Part shown: piece after piece, positions 1 to 12,502 of the stretch
Layout of the letters: each line of letters starts with the position of its first letter
Numbering within the stretch: the stretch's first letter is position 1
NCBI GenBank assembly: GCA_958510825.1
Contig: OY294046.1
Location: 1 to 64,000, forward strand
DNA from: Brachypterus glaber
Taxonomy: Eukaryota; Arthropoda; Insecta; Coleoptera; Kateretidae
DNA: 64,000 nucleotides
Reading direction: 5' to 3'
The notes under the pieces: model-generated
The model's database searches: none
Seen by the model: only the letters and a program-made list of their open reading frames with translations
What the model was told of the DNA's origin: nothing
Translations under genes and position numbers: made by a program

Positions 1-517
1 GTATAATTTGTATAAAAATAAATAATTTTCTTATAAAAATATTTATTGGACTTTTTCCAATGGGCCAATGACCGAGGTCTTTCTGCCCAGATAAAAAAAT
101 TACAATGTATAAAAACTTAACAATTTCCTAAGTTAAAAAAAATAATAAATTAATAGAATACTAAAATAAATTTTAATAAAAGTCCGTCATTGCTGTGCTA
201 TGACCAAGAGGTGATAGTGAGGTTGCTGGGTGTTATCTTTTGGCTGAATTGGTGGGTTCAACATAAATTATTTTCCATATTGTTTGTGCTGCTTGCAAAT
301 TTACAGCCAAGTGGATAAAGCTGTAGGGGATGTTGTTTACAGTCAATTTTGAGGAGCTGGCGTTGATCCTGCGTTGATAAATTATTAACTGGGATTTGGA
401 AGGATTTAGCTGGATTCTTTTTCTTATTTGAGATATTTCACTTTAAAGATGTTTAAAAAAGTCTTTTTTTAGAGAACAATGTATGCCCTGTTTCACTATT
501 GCCTTAGAAATTCCAAT

Positions 518-687
518 TTAATTTGGTACTTTTCTAACAGTCATGTGCAACCCATTTAAAGGCTTTAAAAATAGTGATTTTGGATTTAAAATCAAAGTTT
601 CGGGCGTTTGGGAACATTTCTCCAATCGGTAATTTCTTAGAAAGTATATAAGTCCCACTTTTATACACAACATTGCAAAACGATCAC
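518..687 (-). CDS. P450 exon 5 (C-terminus)
   Basis: This last exon is 170 nt. The acceptor is TTTTTCAG|GT; it completes Gly451 and reads GDRFAMLCIKVGLIYFLRNY, then ends MTVRKVPN and stop TAA at 518-520. Position, phase and the RFAxxxxK pattern fit the P450 helix L and C-terminal sheet. The exon is too short to stand out as an isolated ORF and was found by continuing the frame from exon 4. Confidence 0.9.
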
Positions 688-3600
688 CTGAAAAAGAAAA
701 AGGACATTTTAAAATATAAAAAGCCGTGAAGATATCCTAATGCATGCACCTTCATTGCTAAGACGGTCCCACACCACTCGCCATTATTGCTTTAGCTGAC
801 TGGCGAGTGGAGTGGGACTGGCTTTAGCCTTAATACAGGGTGTTATTTAAGTACGTGGCCAAAGGTGTGATTCTTTGAGTGATTTTAAGACGAAAAGCTT
901 ATATAAACATAGATCCGGAAATGCTTCGTTTTCAACATAAAAGTCCAAACTTTTTTTAATCGTTTTTTGGTAAATATCTTAATAATCCTAGCCGATTTTG
1001 TTGAAATTTGGCAGTGTTATTTATGGTAGTAAGAGGCTAATTTAGCCCTAACTAGATTAAAATTATTAAGTCCAACCGCGTCCCGGACGACACCTGCACC
1101 AATAAGAAACTAAAAATACACTTTTTTTATTTCTAGCATTTTTTTCGAATCTTGCTTCGTTTTTGAAAAAAAAGTTAAAATCAATTTATTGCATGTCCCT
1201 GGGACAACATAATAAAAAAATAAAACTACCACTATCAAAAACTGGGGTGTACCTGTTACTTTTTTCCATATTAATAGTCTATTCTAGAAATTGTTATAAA
1301 AATTAATGCAAGTAATAAAAAAAATGTGTTTAATCAATTATTAAAAAATGTTTTTTGTTGTCCATGGACATGCAATAAAGTAACTTTTATTTTTTTCTTT
1401 AAAAACGAAGCAAGACACGAAAATGCTAAAAATAAAAAAGTTGTATTTTTAGTTGCTTAATGCGAAAAAAAATTAATAATTGCAGTGGCGCACATTTTTT
1501 TTTCAAAAATATTGGTGCAGGTGCCTTCCAGGACGCCACTGGACTTAATAATTTTAATCAAGTTAGGGCTAAATTAGCCCCTTACTACCATAAATAACAC
1601 TGCCTAGATATTTACGAAAAAACGATTTTAAATAAAAACTTTTGACACCCTGCATTACCGGACCTATGTTTATATAAACGTTTCGTCTTAAAATCACTCA
1701 AAGAATCACCCCTTGAAGTTTGGTCACGTACTTAAATACCACCCTGTATTGTTAGCAATTAAATATCTGTTAACATAGTGATTGTTAGTTGCATTAACCA
1801 TACAGTGTTATTCTTTCAAGTGCATATAATTTTTAAACATCGTATGATATCGACTTTGAAACAAGGAAGTCTTCACAGATACTACAGTGTTTTGCAATAG
1901 TATGTTAACCCATATTTTGAAATAATTATTTTAACCTAACTAATTAAAGATGTAATATTTTGTACAAGTGATACATGAAAAGATGAAGCAAATGCATAAT
2001 TTTAAGTATTTTAGTCACAATGTTTAAAAGATATCCAGAAAAAAGTTCAACTAGTTTATTCATCTCAGAATGTGGGTTAACATATTATTGCATAACACAA
2101 TTAATATAATACCAACCTAAACAATTGCGAGGTCCATTTCCAAAAGGCAAATAAGTGCAAGATTGTAACATAGACTTATAACCTGCGGAAAATCTTTCTG
2201 GGTCAAAATTATCCGGTTCCGGGTAGAAATCCGGGTCGCTATGAAGACCATCTATGGAAATTATAATGGGCGTTCCTTTTTCCACTTTAAATCCGGTTTC
2301 TTTTATGACGTAATCTTCCTTACACTCTCTGTTTAAAAAAAGGGCGAACGGGTATTTTCTTAGAGTTTCTGTAAAAAATATAAATTGCAAGATTTTTTTT
2401 ATCTTATTTTTTTTTTGAGTTAATAAACATTTTTATTTAATTCCAATACAAAGTGATTACCACCGATAAAATACTGGATGCGTGACGTAAGCCGTACGCT
2501 TCTCGTTATTTCATTGGTGGTAAACCCTAAATATAATCAACGTAAAATCTTACGTAAGATTAGGCGGGGATTTAAGAAAATCTTACGATATCTTATTTTT
2601 AAGTAATTTTTCTTAAAAAAAAGAAGTTGATCAGATATTTACTTCCACTATTTTCAATTTTTTTATATGATTAGCACCCATAACTTTATTATTTTTGGGG
2701 GAATACATATCCTTACTTATTGGGTTTTCCTGAAAATTTAAATTCAATATGGTTATTCTTTATTGATTTATCGTGCGGACAAAACAACGTGACATACTGA
2801 CGGACATTTTTAAAAGTTGTTTAGAATTGTATAATTGGTATAATTTTTTTTTTGATTTTGGACAATTTTTTTTTTTGGGTGCTGTGAAGCTGTGAGGAGT
2901 ATACCAAATTAAACTTTTTTGCTTGGAATTATTTTTACCGTAAGTAATCGTACGTATATGACTAAAAACTAGTCACTCTATCTAGCGGCGGGTTTGGCGG
3001 CGACGTTGTAAAATAGACACCAATAATTAACATCTAAAAGCCACTTACAAAATCTATGGAACGTATATGCTAGAGCTATAAATAACTTTAAGATCCTCAA
3101 AAAAAACTGACATTTATGTGGAAATTAAAAAAAATACAAAAAAGTATTTAAATTTAATGAAAAAATATTATGAATAAATTATTATTATTGTAGTAATTTT
3201 TGTAATATTTTTTTACTAAATATTTGATATTTTACTCGATTTACTTAAAATTTATTATATAACATTTAGCGTTCAACTGTTATCTTACTGTTCATGCATA
3301 CAAAGCAGAGTGCGAAATTTCGTACATCTTCATTAATTAAAAAAACACATAAAAAAGGACACCCACAGATCTATATAGGGTTACTAAAAGTTCCGTTAGA
3401 TGTGCGTCGGAGCTAAAACCTCCGCTGAATAGTGCGAGTCTTATAGAGTCACTCCGCAGTAAACACACTTATGTCAGCAACATGGCCAAGAGAGATTATT
3501 TAGGGAACATTTGCCATATAACTTGATATATGGCATTCATGTATTTGCAGTATAACAGGTTATGTGGCAATAATATAACACATGCAATATATCATAATAT

Positions 3601-6600
3601 ACTTCAGATACATATCCATTATATAACATGATTTGTTGCTTGCAATATATAATAAAAGTTGCAAAACACGTAACTGTGATGTATAATTCAAGATAAACAT
3701 TACCAGTCTCTGACTTTACTTTTTTTTAGGTTCATAACCTAAGATTGTAATATGTGAACGTGTTGCGTGAGATTTTCTTTGTTTTTTTTTTCGTGTTTTC
3801 CTTGTTATCGTAAAAATTATAAACTTTTATTATAAAAATTATATACGCTATACATATTGTAAGCTTACGATGTCAAAAGAGAAGAAGTTATTTTCAGGTG
3901 AAACTTTCTGGCTCTTCATCACAGAAAATTATGAATGAAGAAGTTGGTGTAGTTTATCTTGATCATGGCCATGAAAAAACCGGTGTTGGTGAACAAGCAT
4001 TTGATATATTTCTCTCAAGTATTTGAGATAAATCCTACACGTAATCTGCCACCCCCCCCCCCCGGTAGTGGCACAGATTTTCTTCATGCTGCAGCAGATT
4101 TACCAGGAAAATCAGAACAAAACAAGATTATAAATGACTTTAGAATTGTAAGAAAAACGTGTTTTTCAATGCTCGTTTTAAAACAAGTTTTTTTTGTGTT
4201 TTTTTTTTTGTGAAAATATACAAAAAATGCCAAATTTAGTATTCTAGGTTCAAATACAGATTTTTTTCAGTAGTTTTTTAGTTTTGATGTCAAAATACTT
4301 AATTTTTTGTGAATTAATAAGAATTATACATTATACAGTGACAAAAATTATTCGTTTGTTTATAATACCTTGTCTGAGAAAAACCGCCGCGGCGGTATCA
4401 TTAAAAATGTTTGATACAGCGGCGCGCCTTATCGAACATTTTATAATGATACAAAAACGAATAGAAAAGTTCCAAAAATGAAGTGCATTTTTTGTTAAAC
4501 ATTGGCATCAAAAAATAGGACCAGGGACCATGCAGCTCATAAAAGTGCCTTATCTGTCCAAAACACATAAAAGGAAAATTTTAGAATTAGGAAACCAATG
4601 TTTTTTCTGAATTTTTTTTTTATAATTAAATAAAAAAATATAATATAATATGTTTAAAATTAGATAAGTTGGTTGCTGACTTATAAAACAATTTTTTTTA
4701 ACATAAAAAAACAATTTGTTTTTTTATAAAATCTGAATTTGTTTTAAACGACTTTTTTCGTGTTTTTTTTTAAGAATGTTTTTTTTTATTTACAACTTTA
4801 AATGACATCACAGAGCATAAACAATGAAAAACATAATTTATTGTCTGACTTGAGTGCTTAGGTGTTCGAATATCATGTAACTCATGCTCAACTAAATACA
4901 GTGTCTGAAAGTATGCCATATAATTGGCAATATGGTGAAAATAATTCTTTTGAACATAATTTATAATTTTGACACAGGGTGTTTCACTTAAAACTTCCAG
5001 AACCAATATCTTGAAAACTAAAAGAGATAGGGGGAGAAACAAACTAAAGTTTGGTGCAACTTTTAGCTTAGAATTAAAAGTTACGTCCAGGTATAATTTT
5101 TATACTTCTTATCGTCCAAAAACAGTTTTAAAACATGGCGACGCCCTCACTATAGGTTGCACCAAACTTTAGTTTGGGAAAATCTATTACCATGTTATAT
5201 TAGAACTTAAATATCTCTTGTAGTTTTCGAGATATTGGTTCTGGAAGTTTTAAGTGAACCCCTGTGTCAAAACTACAAATTATATTCAGAAGAAGTATTT
5301 TCACCATATTGCCAAATATATGGCATAGTAGTTACATTTTACGTATACGACATATAATTAATATAGCTTCAGACACCTTACATCCATATGTCACTGATAT
5401 AAGATATGTTGCATGGGATTGCTATATGGCATCAACTTCAAAGAAGCGGACATATGAAAGTCCGAGAACTTTGCATGTAGAGTACAAATAATATGGCAGA
5501 TACATAACACATAACAGTGGATATCTAGTAGCCATATATCAGACATAGCTCCGTGTTTATTGGGTCCAAACTTACCATTTACCACCATATCCAAATAATG
5601 TATCGACTGTATATTTTCAAATGTAATATCTTCATCAGTGCTTAAAACTGCATTAATTTCTCCCCTGAGTTTATTTTGGATGTCTTGATTCAAGCACAAT
5701 TCGTACAAAGTCAAAGCTAACGCGTTACTGGTCGTCTCGAAACTTGCCAGATAAAACGTTATTGCGTTTGATAAAATGAAAGAATTATCTAAAAATTAAA
5801 AACACTAATTAAATAGTTAAATTTGACCTACGAGGGTCCATGGGAAAGTAAACCTGCCAAACGAAATTTTCCAAAAGTTATTTTATGAAACTAAAACGCC
5901 ACATCGAATTGTTTCTTTTAAAATGTCTTATGTTTACGGAATATGCAAGTTATGAAATTGAAAATTTAGAAAAAAAAAATTTATAAACATTTTTCTGAAA
6001 AATTAAATGGCTTTTTTTTCAATTTTCAGAAAAATGTTTATAAAATGGTAAAAATACTAAAAAGAGAATATTTTTTAGGTTTAGTTACTAGTATTTAGTC
6101 TTATGAATAGAATCCCCTTGACATTTTTACTCTATGTGTTACAGGAAGCCCAAAAACTGTGGAGCCGTTTAAAAAGAGTCTTTTGGAAGACGCCGTCTGA
6201 AGTGGTCAAGATATACTAAAAATGCAAAAAAAAACATTTTTTTTATATCTTAATATGTTTTATATGTCCAAAAGAAATCAGTTCAATAAATAAAATATTC
6301 TTTTCTCAAAAAAAAATTAAAAAGCTTATTTTTTTCCAATTGAATCCTTTTTTTTCTAAAAGGACGAAAGTCATTATAGTAAAACTATTGCGAAATAAAA
6401 ACTTTTTTTATTAAAAAAAAAAAAACTCAAAAACACTTTTTGTTGAAAGTAAACCATGTGTTTAATATATAGTAAAATTTTCACAAAAAGTTGGAAGAGC
6501 CGTTTTTATGTAATTCAATCCCTAAATTTGAAAAAACGCCTTTTTAACAAAAATCGAAGGAAATGAGAACATTATAAAACGTCAACAACAGCTAATTTTC

Positions 6601-9600
6601 TTCGCCGTTTGACTCGGGTTTAAAGTCACTATCAGGATATTTGGCATCTGTCGTAGGCCAGTTTGTGATGACTTCAAAGTACTCTTTGTACTGATCAGGA
6701 AAAAAAAAGAAAAAAAAGTCGTTTCAACAAAAATCAAAGTGTCTACCCTCTACCATAAAAAAACTGTATCAAACTCAATTTTGAAAAAAAGAACTGACTT
6801 ACGCCCTATTAACAAAAAACCGATTCAATTATGAAACGAAAAGTCCCCTTAAACGCAAGTTAAAATTATTTAATTAAAACGGAAAATAAATTAAAAAAGT
6901 TACACAACAAAAAAGCACTAGCCGGGGCAAAATACCATTTGAAAAAAAATTATTCAGTAATAGTAAATAAAAACCATATTTTTGCTGGCTCTTTTAATGT
7001 TCGCTGTAAAAAATTATTCTAGTTACCCCTTCATTTTTTAATTAATAGGTATCAAACTTACCAAAATTGCTAAATTCTTTATTCTCACATTCATAATTAT
7101 TTTTCAACTTCATCATTATATCAATGAAATCATTTCTACTATTCTGATTGATCTCTCTCTGTTTTAAAGTCGAGTTAAACACTTTTTCCAAATATTCTGT
7201 ATCCAAAAACTTAAGTTTGAACCAAACCACCAACTTTGGTGCAAAAAATATCGATATAATAGAAATCAATCTTAACAGAGTGATCTTAAACATTTTAGAA
7301 GTGTTAACTCTTAATTCTGAATCTCCATGTTTTAACGTATTTGTTTGAAAACCAAAAAAACATAAGGGCACTACGTCACACATGTATTTATCAACAATTT
7401 CCCTAATTTCAACAGTTTCATCTACTTTTTTTTCTAAATAATTTTCTAAATCTTTAGAGCAACTTTTCATAAGTGATACCATTAATTTAAGCTTTCCTGA
7501 AGTAAATATTGGGGTTAGTTTTGTCCTAGCACTTCTCCATTCTGGGTTTTTTAGCATAACTACACTGCTGGCTGACATCATTTCTGCATGTTTATCTGAA
7601 CTAAAAGATCTATTTTCAAAATTATGAAAATCACGGATCATCATGTTTTTGATTATTTCTGGACTTCGGATAAATAGAAATGGTTTTCCTAGAATATATG
7701 TTCCAAAATATGGTTCATTTTTGTATTTGTGGTACAGGTAGCCAAATTGTTTTGAGATCTGCCGTTTCCCTGAAACATACAATGTTTAATTTGGTCATTT
7801 TGCTTTGTAATGAAAGTAGGGTACATTACTACAGAGAAAACATTGTTTTTTTTGTGGGAAATTTAAAATGTTTTTTAACTATGAATCACTTTTATCCTAC
7901 GATCATTAAATAATAACCCGTGAAAATATACAGTTCTTCGAATTCTCTAGTATACTCCTCGCAGTTGCAAGTATTTTTTTCTTGGTGAAGTTGAACTTAA
8001 GTTAATTTTATTACCATTTAAAACATTTAGATGAGGCAGAAAGTAGCTTAAAATTAGACGATTGAAATGAGATTTGAATAATTTGTAGATGTTATTAAAA
8101 AAAATCCTGTAAGGCGAAAATCAATCTTATGACGAGATTTCCAGTTATTTGCAAAATTTTTGAATACAATTGTACAATTTTCGTTTGTAAATATTTAAAA
8201 AATCTACAGACTACTTACACTTTAAAGTAAAATCGCTTTATGGAATAATTATACTGTATAATCTAGTTTTTATGGCAATTTTTGTAACTTCTAGCAACAA
8301 TATTATTTCACAAACAACAATATTAGTGGTCCCTTGCAGCCCCAAATAATACCATAGGTTTAAAATCAATACAAAATGTGCTTTTTGATTTTTCCCTGAG
8401 AGGATTTTTTTTGAGATACAAATAGGTATGTGAATTTAGTGAAAGGACCACGCACAAACCATATGGGTCCTGACCTCCGGTTAAATTTGATAAAATTTTA
8501 ATATGTTATAGAACTAAACCTTCTCATAAATAGTGTTCACGGGCACAAAGCTCTAAGTCTTATAGATTTGCCTCCCCAGACCTCTAAACTTGGCAATAAT
8601 TGAATATATTTTTTGATATTGATTGATATTAACGAAAAAAGATATTGAGATGGAACTTTCACCAAAATAATTTTTATTTTTTTATTTTTAAGGTCAGTAC
8701 CGTCCGAAAAAGGGGTTTAATTTTTTTGCAATATAGTTTTTATATATTTTCTAGGACGCCAATGACTTTTCTGAAAGTTTTAAGTTGTAAACAACGTTGC
8801 TACACCTTGCTTTACAACATTTGACCAGTGGTATCCTAAGTTTAAATTTTATTTCAAACGTTGTATTTTTTACGTACGCTTCTGCTTAAACAGTTAAGAT
8901 AGATTTAGGGCTTTTTCACTTATACAGGGTACAATACTTCGGTAACAATTTAGAAATAATTTATTAATACATTTTTTTTACAAAAAAACTATTGTACTTA
9001 GAGTTTCGTGTCTATGGAGACTTTTGATCAGTAAGGTAAGAGCTGTAACATATTTTAATTTTAGCGATTTTAACCGTTTCTAAAATAAATAAATTGATTT
9101 TTTCATTTTTTTTTGTCTATTTATTTACAAAACTTTTTTTTGTTTTAAAAAAAATGTATTAATAAATAATTTCTAGATTGTTACCGAAGTATTGTACCCT
9201 GTATAAATGAAAAAGCCCCAAATCTATCTGTACTGTTTAAGCAGTAGCGTACGTAAAAAATACAACTTTTGAAATAAAATTAGGATACCACTGGTAAAAG
9301 GTTATAAAGCAAAGTTTCGCAACATTGTTTACAACTTAAAACTTTCAGAAAAGTCATTGGCGTCCAAGAAAATATATAAAAATTATATTAAAAAGAAAAA
9401 ATTAACCCCTTTTTCGGACGAAACTGACCTTAAGAATAAAGAATGTATTATTCTAAGTATTTTGGTTAAAAGTCCCTTCTCAATATTACATCATATATGC
9501 ACTATTTTTTTGCAACAAAATTAAAAAGAAATTAAAAAAAATTTCAAAATAAAATTAAAAAGAAATAAAGAAACAGGAAAATTCCAAAAAATCTTTTTTC

Positions 9601-9891
9601 ATGAAACACATTTGTATCCTAGAATTTTTGTCTAGAATTATACTATACTAGCGTTAACGAGCTGTAAAAAGTATAATAATAACCTTTAATATACGCTAAT
9701 AAAATTATTTTACCTTTTAAAACTGCCCATATACATCCGAATAAGAAATTTGCTTTATAATAAGGAATTCCTTTATTTTTCCAGTAAGTATGGTCTCTTG
9801 TATATAGAGTGTAACTTAAGAATCCAATGAATATTAAAAAAAGTAAACTAAGAAAAACCATTTTGACTAGTATAATTCCTAAAAAAATCAA
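518..9891 (-). CDS. Cytochrome P450, CYP3 clan (CYP6-like), complete five-exon gene
   Basis: This is a microsomal haem-thiolate monooxygenase. The coding exons, in order, are 9714-9891, 7062-7769, 5576-5788, 2117-2368 and 518-687. All four introns have GT/AG ends and are phase 1. The joined frame is 1521 nt, or 506 residues plus stop, the usual P450 length. Visible motifs are an N-terminal membrane anchor, the helix C WxxxR (W137-R141), the helix I oxygen-binding motif ASFETTS (310-316), the helix K ExxR (E367-R370), the PERF region and the haem loop FGNGPRNCLG (442-451) with Cys449 as the likely iron ligand. The intron that splits the last Gly of the haem loop is typical of CYP6-type genes. 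The family metabolises lipophilic xenobiotics and hormones at the ER; the substrate cannot be read here. No frameshift or stop was seen, so it looks functional. Ser311 replaces the usual Gly of AGxET. The gene is divergently oriented to the calcium-channel gene. Family is certain, subfamily is not. Confidence 0.93.
831..1750. mobile_element. Foldback (inverted-repeat) element in P450 intron 4
   Basis: The two halves are inverted copies about 450 bp each. Ends read AATACAGGGTGTTATTTAAG and, inverted, CTTAAATACCACCCTGTATT. Internal matches include the GCATGTCC and AACGAAGCAAGA stretches found once per arm in opposite orientation. No protein is encoded, so it is non-autonomous. The target duplication is not clear. 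Confidence 0.8.
2117..2368 (-). CDS. P450 exon 4 (ExxR, PERF, haem loop)
   Basis: Encodes residues 368-450. The acceptor is TTTTTTACAG|AA and the donor TTTAG|GTTGG. It includes TLRKYPF, the PIIISIDGLHSDPDFYPEP block, FDPERF and the haem-binding PFGNGPRNCL. The donor splits the final Gly codon of the haem motif. Confidence 0.93.
2369..5575 (-). other. P450 intron 3 with repeats
   Basis: The intron is 3.2 kb. It holds a small TIR-bounded piece at 2457-2523, a region rich in degenerate ATATGGCA units (about 3500-3680 and 5290-5560), a poly-C run near 4052-4063, a GC-rich stretch CCGCCGCGGCGG at 4385-4396 and the foldback at 4912-5329. Short open frames here do not resemble known proteins. Confidence 0.55.
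4912..5329. mobile_element. Foldback element, about 420 bp
   Basis: The inverted arms read from TATGCCATATAATTGGC with GACACAGGGTGTTTCACTTA on the left to the inverted ACTTAAAACTTCCAG-type sequence and CCTGTGTCAAAAC on the right. Central copies of TTGGTGCAAC/GGTTGCACCAA are also inverted. It is non-coding. Confidence 0.72.
5576..5788 (-). CDS. P450 exon 3 (helix I to helix K)
   Basis: Encodes residues 297-366 with split codons 296 (Asp) and 367 (Glu). The acceptor is TTTTTAG|AT and the donor G|GTAAGT. It carries the helix I stretch FYLASFETTSNALAL and the helix J/J' part ending YLDMVVN. Joining to exon 4 recreates NETLR, the ExxR motif, which confirms the junction. Confidence 0.92.
5789..7061 (-). 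other. P450 intron 2, no gene seen
   Basis: A+T-rich DNA with long A and T runs. A local inverted match occurs near 5965-6040 (TTTATAAACATTTTTCTGAA and its complement). I see no exon, RNA gene or clear element end. Confidence 0.4.
7062..7769 (-). CDS. P450 exon 2 (helices A to G region)
   Basis: Encodes residues 61-295 with split codons at both ends. The acceptor is TTTCAG|GG and the donor is TTTTG|GTAAG. It includes KNEPYFGTY, the helix C motif EWRSARTKLTPIFTSGKLK and the C-terminal part leading into helix I. WRSAR contacts the haem propionate in known P450s. Confidence 0.92.
8689..9433. mobile_element. Foldback element, about 745 bp, in P450 intron 1
   Basis: The ends are AAGGTCAGTACCGTCCG on the left and CGGACGAAACTGACCTT on the right. 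A nested inverted pair, ATACAGGGTACAATACTTCG (from about 8922) and CGAAGTATTGTACCCTGTAT (to about 9207), lies inside. Both arms also share GGATACCACTGG and its complement. It is non-coding. Confidence 0.8.
9714..9891 (-). CDS. P450 exon 1 (membrane anchor)
   Basis: Encodes residues 1-59 plus the first base of codon 60. It holds a long hydrophobic N-terminal helix, then a YW..KGIPY hinge and a short FLFG stretch, as in CYP3-clan proteins. The donor is AAAG|GTAAAA. Two in-frame ATGs are possible. The first is at 9891. The second, at 9861, gives a protein ten residues shorter that starts right at the anchor helix and is an equally good start. Confidence 0.88.
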
Positions 9892-11564
9892 TAATTAAAA
9901 AAATATATATTGCCAAAATAATTATTTTCGAGCTGACAATAATTTAAATGGCCAACTTTGCAAAAAATATTCATTTCTGCCTTCTTTACCCCCATTACTC
10001 CACCACAATGTTAACCATATTTAACCTGATTCCATGATTTTTTTATTTATAAAATTCAAAATCTGAAAATGCATTTATATATATATTTTTTGTTTATTTA
10101 CCACTTTGTATTTCGAATGTGTACAAAAGCCTTTCTAAAAACTATAGAAAACTCGAACTCACTTGATCACATAACTAAAGTTCCCTACCTTTGTGAGTAT
10201 CTATATATTTGAACTAAATGTACTTTAATGAATTCAAACCTTTTGTTTTATAAATATAAATTGACATAACAAATTACAAACAAATTTTAAAAAAATAATT
10301 TACTTGTAAAACATAAATTTACACATGTTTTAAAATTCTCAATATTATTTTATTTCCTTTTAATTTTGCGACATGTGCGACATTGATTAAACATACCTTT
10401 TTAAATACAGTGTGGAATTTTTAAAATTAATAAATTTGGTATGTATGTTTTTAATCAATTGTTTAGCATTAGAGGTAAGATCTTAGGAGAGATGTGGGGC
10501 ACCTTCTCTATCTGAACAAAATATTATTTCGTTAGTGCCCAACGTTGGATTCCACCATGAGTGAAAATTAATAAAACTTTAGAACAATAAAAAAAGTTTA
10601 TTTGGACATGAGTCAAAAAATGTCTCCCAAGAAAGCTGGAATTCGTTAAAGATATCAATTTGAAATAAATAAATGTCAAATGACCTCGAGAACCTCTGAT
10701 TAAATTTTCAAAAACAAAACACTCTTGAAACCCGAATCAAAAACCCTTTTAAATAAGTGATCACTTGCGTATTTAAACTTTTAAAGGTGGCGTAAATTGA
10801 CGGTGAGGATTATGACGTGAGTGATGCAAGTTAAATGAAAAGATTTTTTCGCACAAAATAAAAAAAGACTTTTCAGAGGAATTATTTTAAAAAATATTAT
10901 TTTCAGAGTTATGGAATTTTTCCATTTTGAAAATTCCATACTGTATAATCTTTTTAACAATTTTAATTATGCTATTATAAGCTAAAAAAATCTATAATAG
11001 TTCCGTTTAAAATGTAATTTTTACGGAGCGTGAATTAATTATAAAATCAACTTTTTTGTTGCTGAATTTAGCCAAAAGCAGAAGTTGATATCAATCAAAA
11101 TAATGCCTATATTTTATACTCCAGGCTTGTGGCTACAATGTGTCGTATTCAGTTTTTTTTTTGTATTTCCAGTTTCTTATTTTTATTGGGAGGCAGTGCG
11201 TAGAAGAGTATTATATATATAATAATCTTTGAAGATGTTTGAGTCAAAATTTTGAAAATACTTTAATTAATAGAAATATTCGTACTAATGTTGAAAAAAA
11301 ATACAAGTTATAGGGGTGAAACTTTTTAAAAAATATATTAAAAATAGAATAGAAGAAAATGTTTGATAAATTTCATATTTTCAGAGGACTTAAATTGATA
11401 GAAATATTCATAAAATTTTTAAATAGAATCCATTCATAACCCGTCAGCACCGAAGATTCCAATTACCAGTTACCAGGAACATTGCAACCTTCCATTTTTA
11501 TAACATAAAAGGCCAATTTCGGGGGTGCTTAAATATTGTAAGTTTAAAAAAAATAACTTTTTAA

Positions 11565-11860
11565 ATTTTGACCGAAAACTCGTATTCTACGACCCCAAAA
11601 ACCCCTATATACTGATTTTGAGTCGGTATGGTACATAAATGCCAAAATTCACCGAAATTAAATTTTTTTAAATTTCAGTCAAAAATTCGTAATCACGATC
11701 CCAAAAACCCTTTGATAGCGATTTTGGTTCGAATCGGCCAGAAATGGCACAAGTCATCCGCCATATTGGCGCCGCCATTTTGAATTTTTTAATTTTGACT
11801 AAAAATTTGTAATCTTTGACCCCGAAAATCCCCCGATACCGATTTTGGGCCGATATGAAA
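11565..11860. repeat. Diverged tandem repeat, about 115-bp unit, three copies
   Basis: Three units spaced roughly 110-117 bp each contain a version of TCGTAATC..GACCCCAAAAACCCC followed by GATA-CGATTTTG. Copies centre near 11595, 11700 and 11820. A related GACCCCAAAAACCCCCGAG stretch occurs at 20290-20310, inside another foldback. Confidence 0.6.
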
Positions 11861-12337
11861 GCAGAAGTTTAAAACCTATTAAAATCTACATTTTGACGCC
11901 AATATACTATAGATACGTTTTTGCTCGATCACATACATATAAAAACAAAAAACAATGTATATTTGTCAAGTACAACAGCAATAAATTGTTTTATCATCAA
12001 CTATTTTTTTTTATTTTAAAGGGCATCCCGTAGCGGGAAGTGGGATGCCATTAAAAAAGAACAAAATTGGGGTGTTCGTAAGGGTGTGGTTAGTACTAGA
12101 GTAATTTTTACCAGACTAACCAAGAAAGGATGGTTGTGTTTAACAGTCTATGTATGTATGTGGGTATGTTTGTACCACAGCATAAACGCCTAATCCGAAA
12201 AGGTGTCAAACCATTTGTCTTAATACCGTGGGTGACATAAGTTATATAAAAGTCCATGTTACGCCAATTTTTATTTTTATTTGGGCTTTTATCATAAAGA
12301 GAAAATCAGGTTTCGAGAGATGCGTCTTAAATACTAT

Positions 12338-12502
12338 ACAGGGTGTTTAGAGTATTCGATCATTGGTTTCGGGATGTAGAATCTACATGCAAAACTATGA
12401 AGGCTCATTTCCGGATCAACCTTTATAAGAACTTTTTTTCATATTTTTGGGTGTAGACTCACCTACCAAAATTAATGATTAAATACCTGAAACACACTGT
12501 AT
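12338..12502. mobile_element. Short inverted-repeat element with ACAGGGTG end
   Basis: Left end TACAGGGTGTTTAGAGTA with TCGATCATT; right end AATGATTAAATACCTGAAACACACTGTA. The ends are roughly inverted. Interior AACCTTTATAAGAACTTTTT matches the element at 18031-18728, so the two belong to one family. Confidence 0.5.

Noticed and set aside
2457..2523. 67-bp piece with TTACCACC/GGTGGTAA ends as a transposon
   Set aside because: The ends match over about 13 of 15 bases, but no target duplication or second copy was found, so it stays a weak candidate only.
3870..4481. Possible small gene from the frame starting MSKEKKLFSG and neighbouring frames
   Set aside because: Stops after a few codons in each frame, with poly-C and T-run interruptions; no domain seen. 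At best a decayed fragment.
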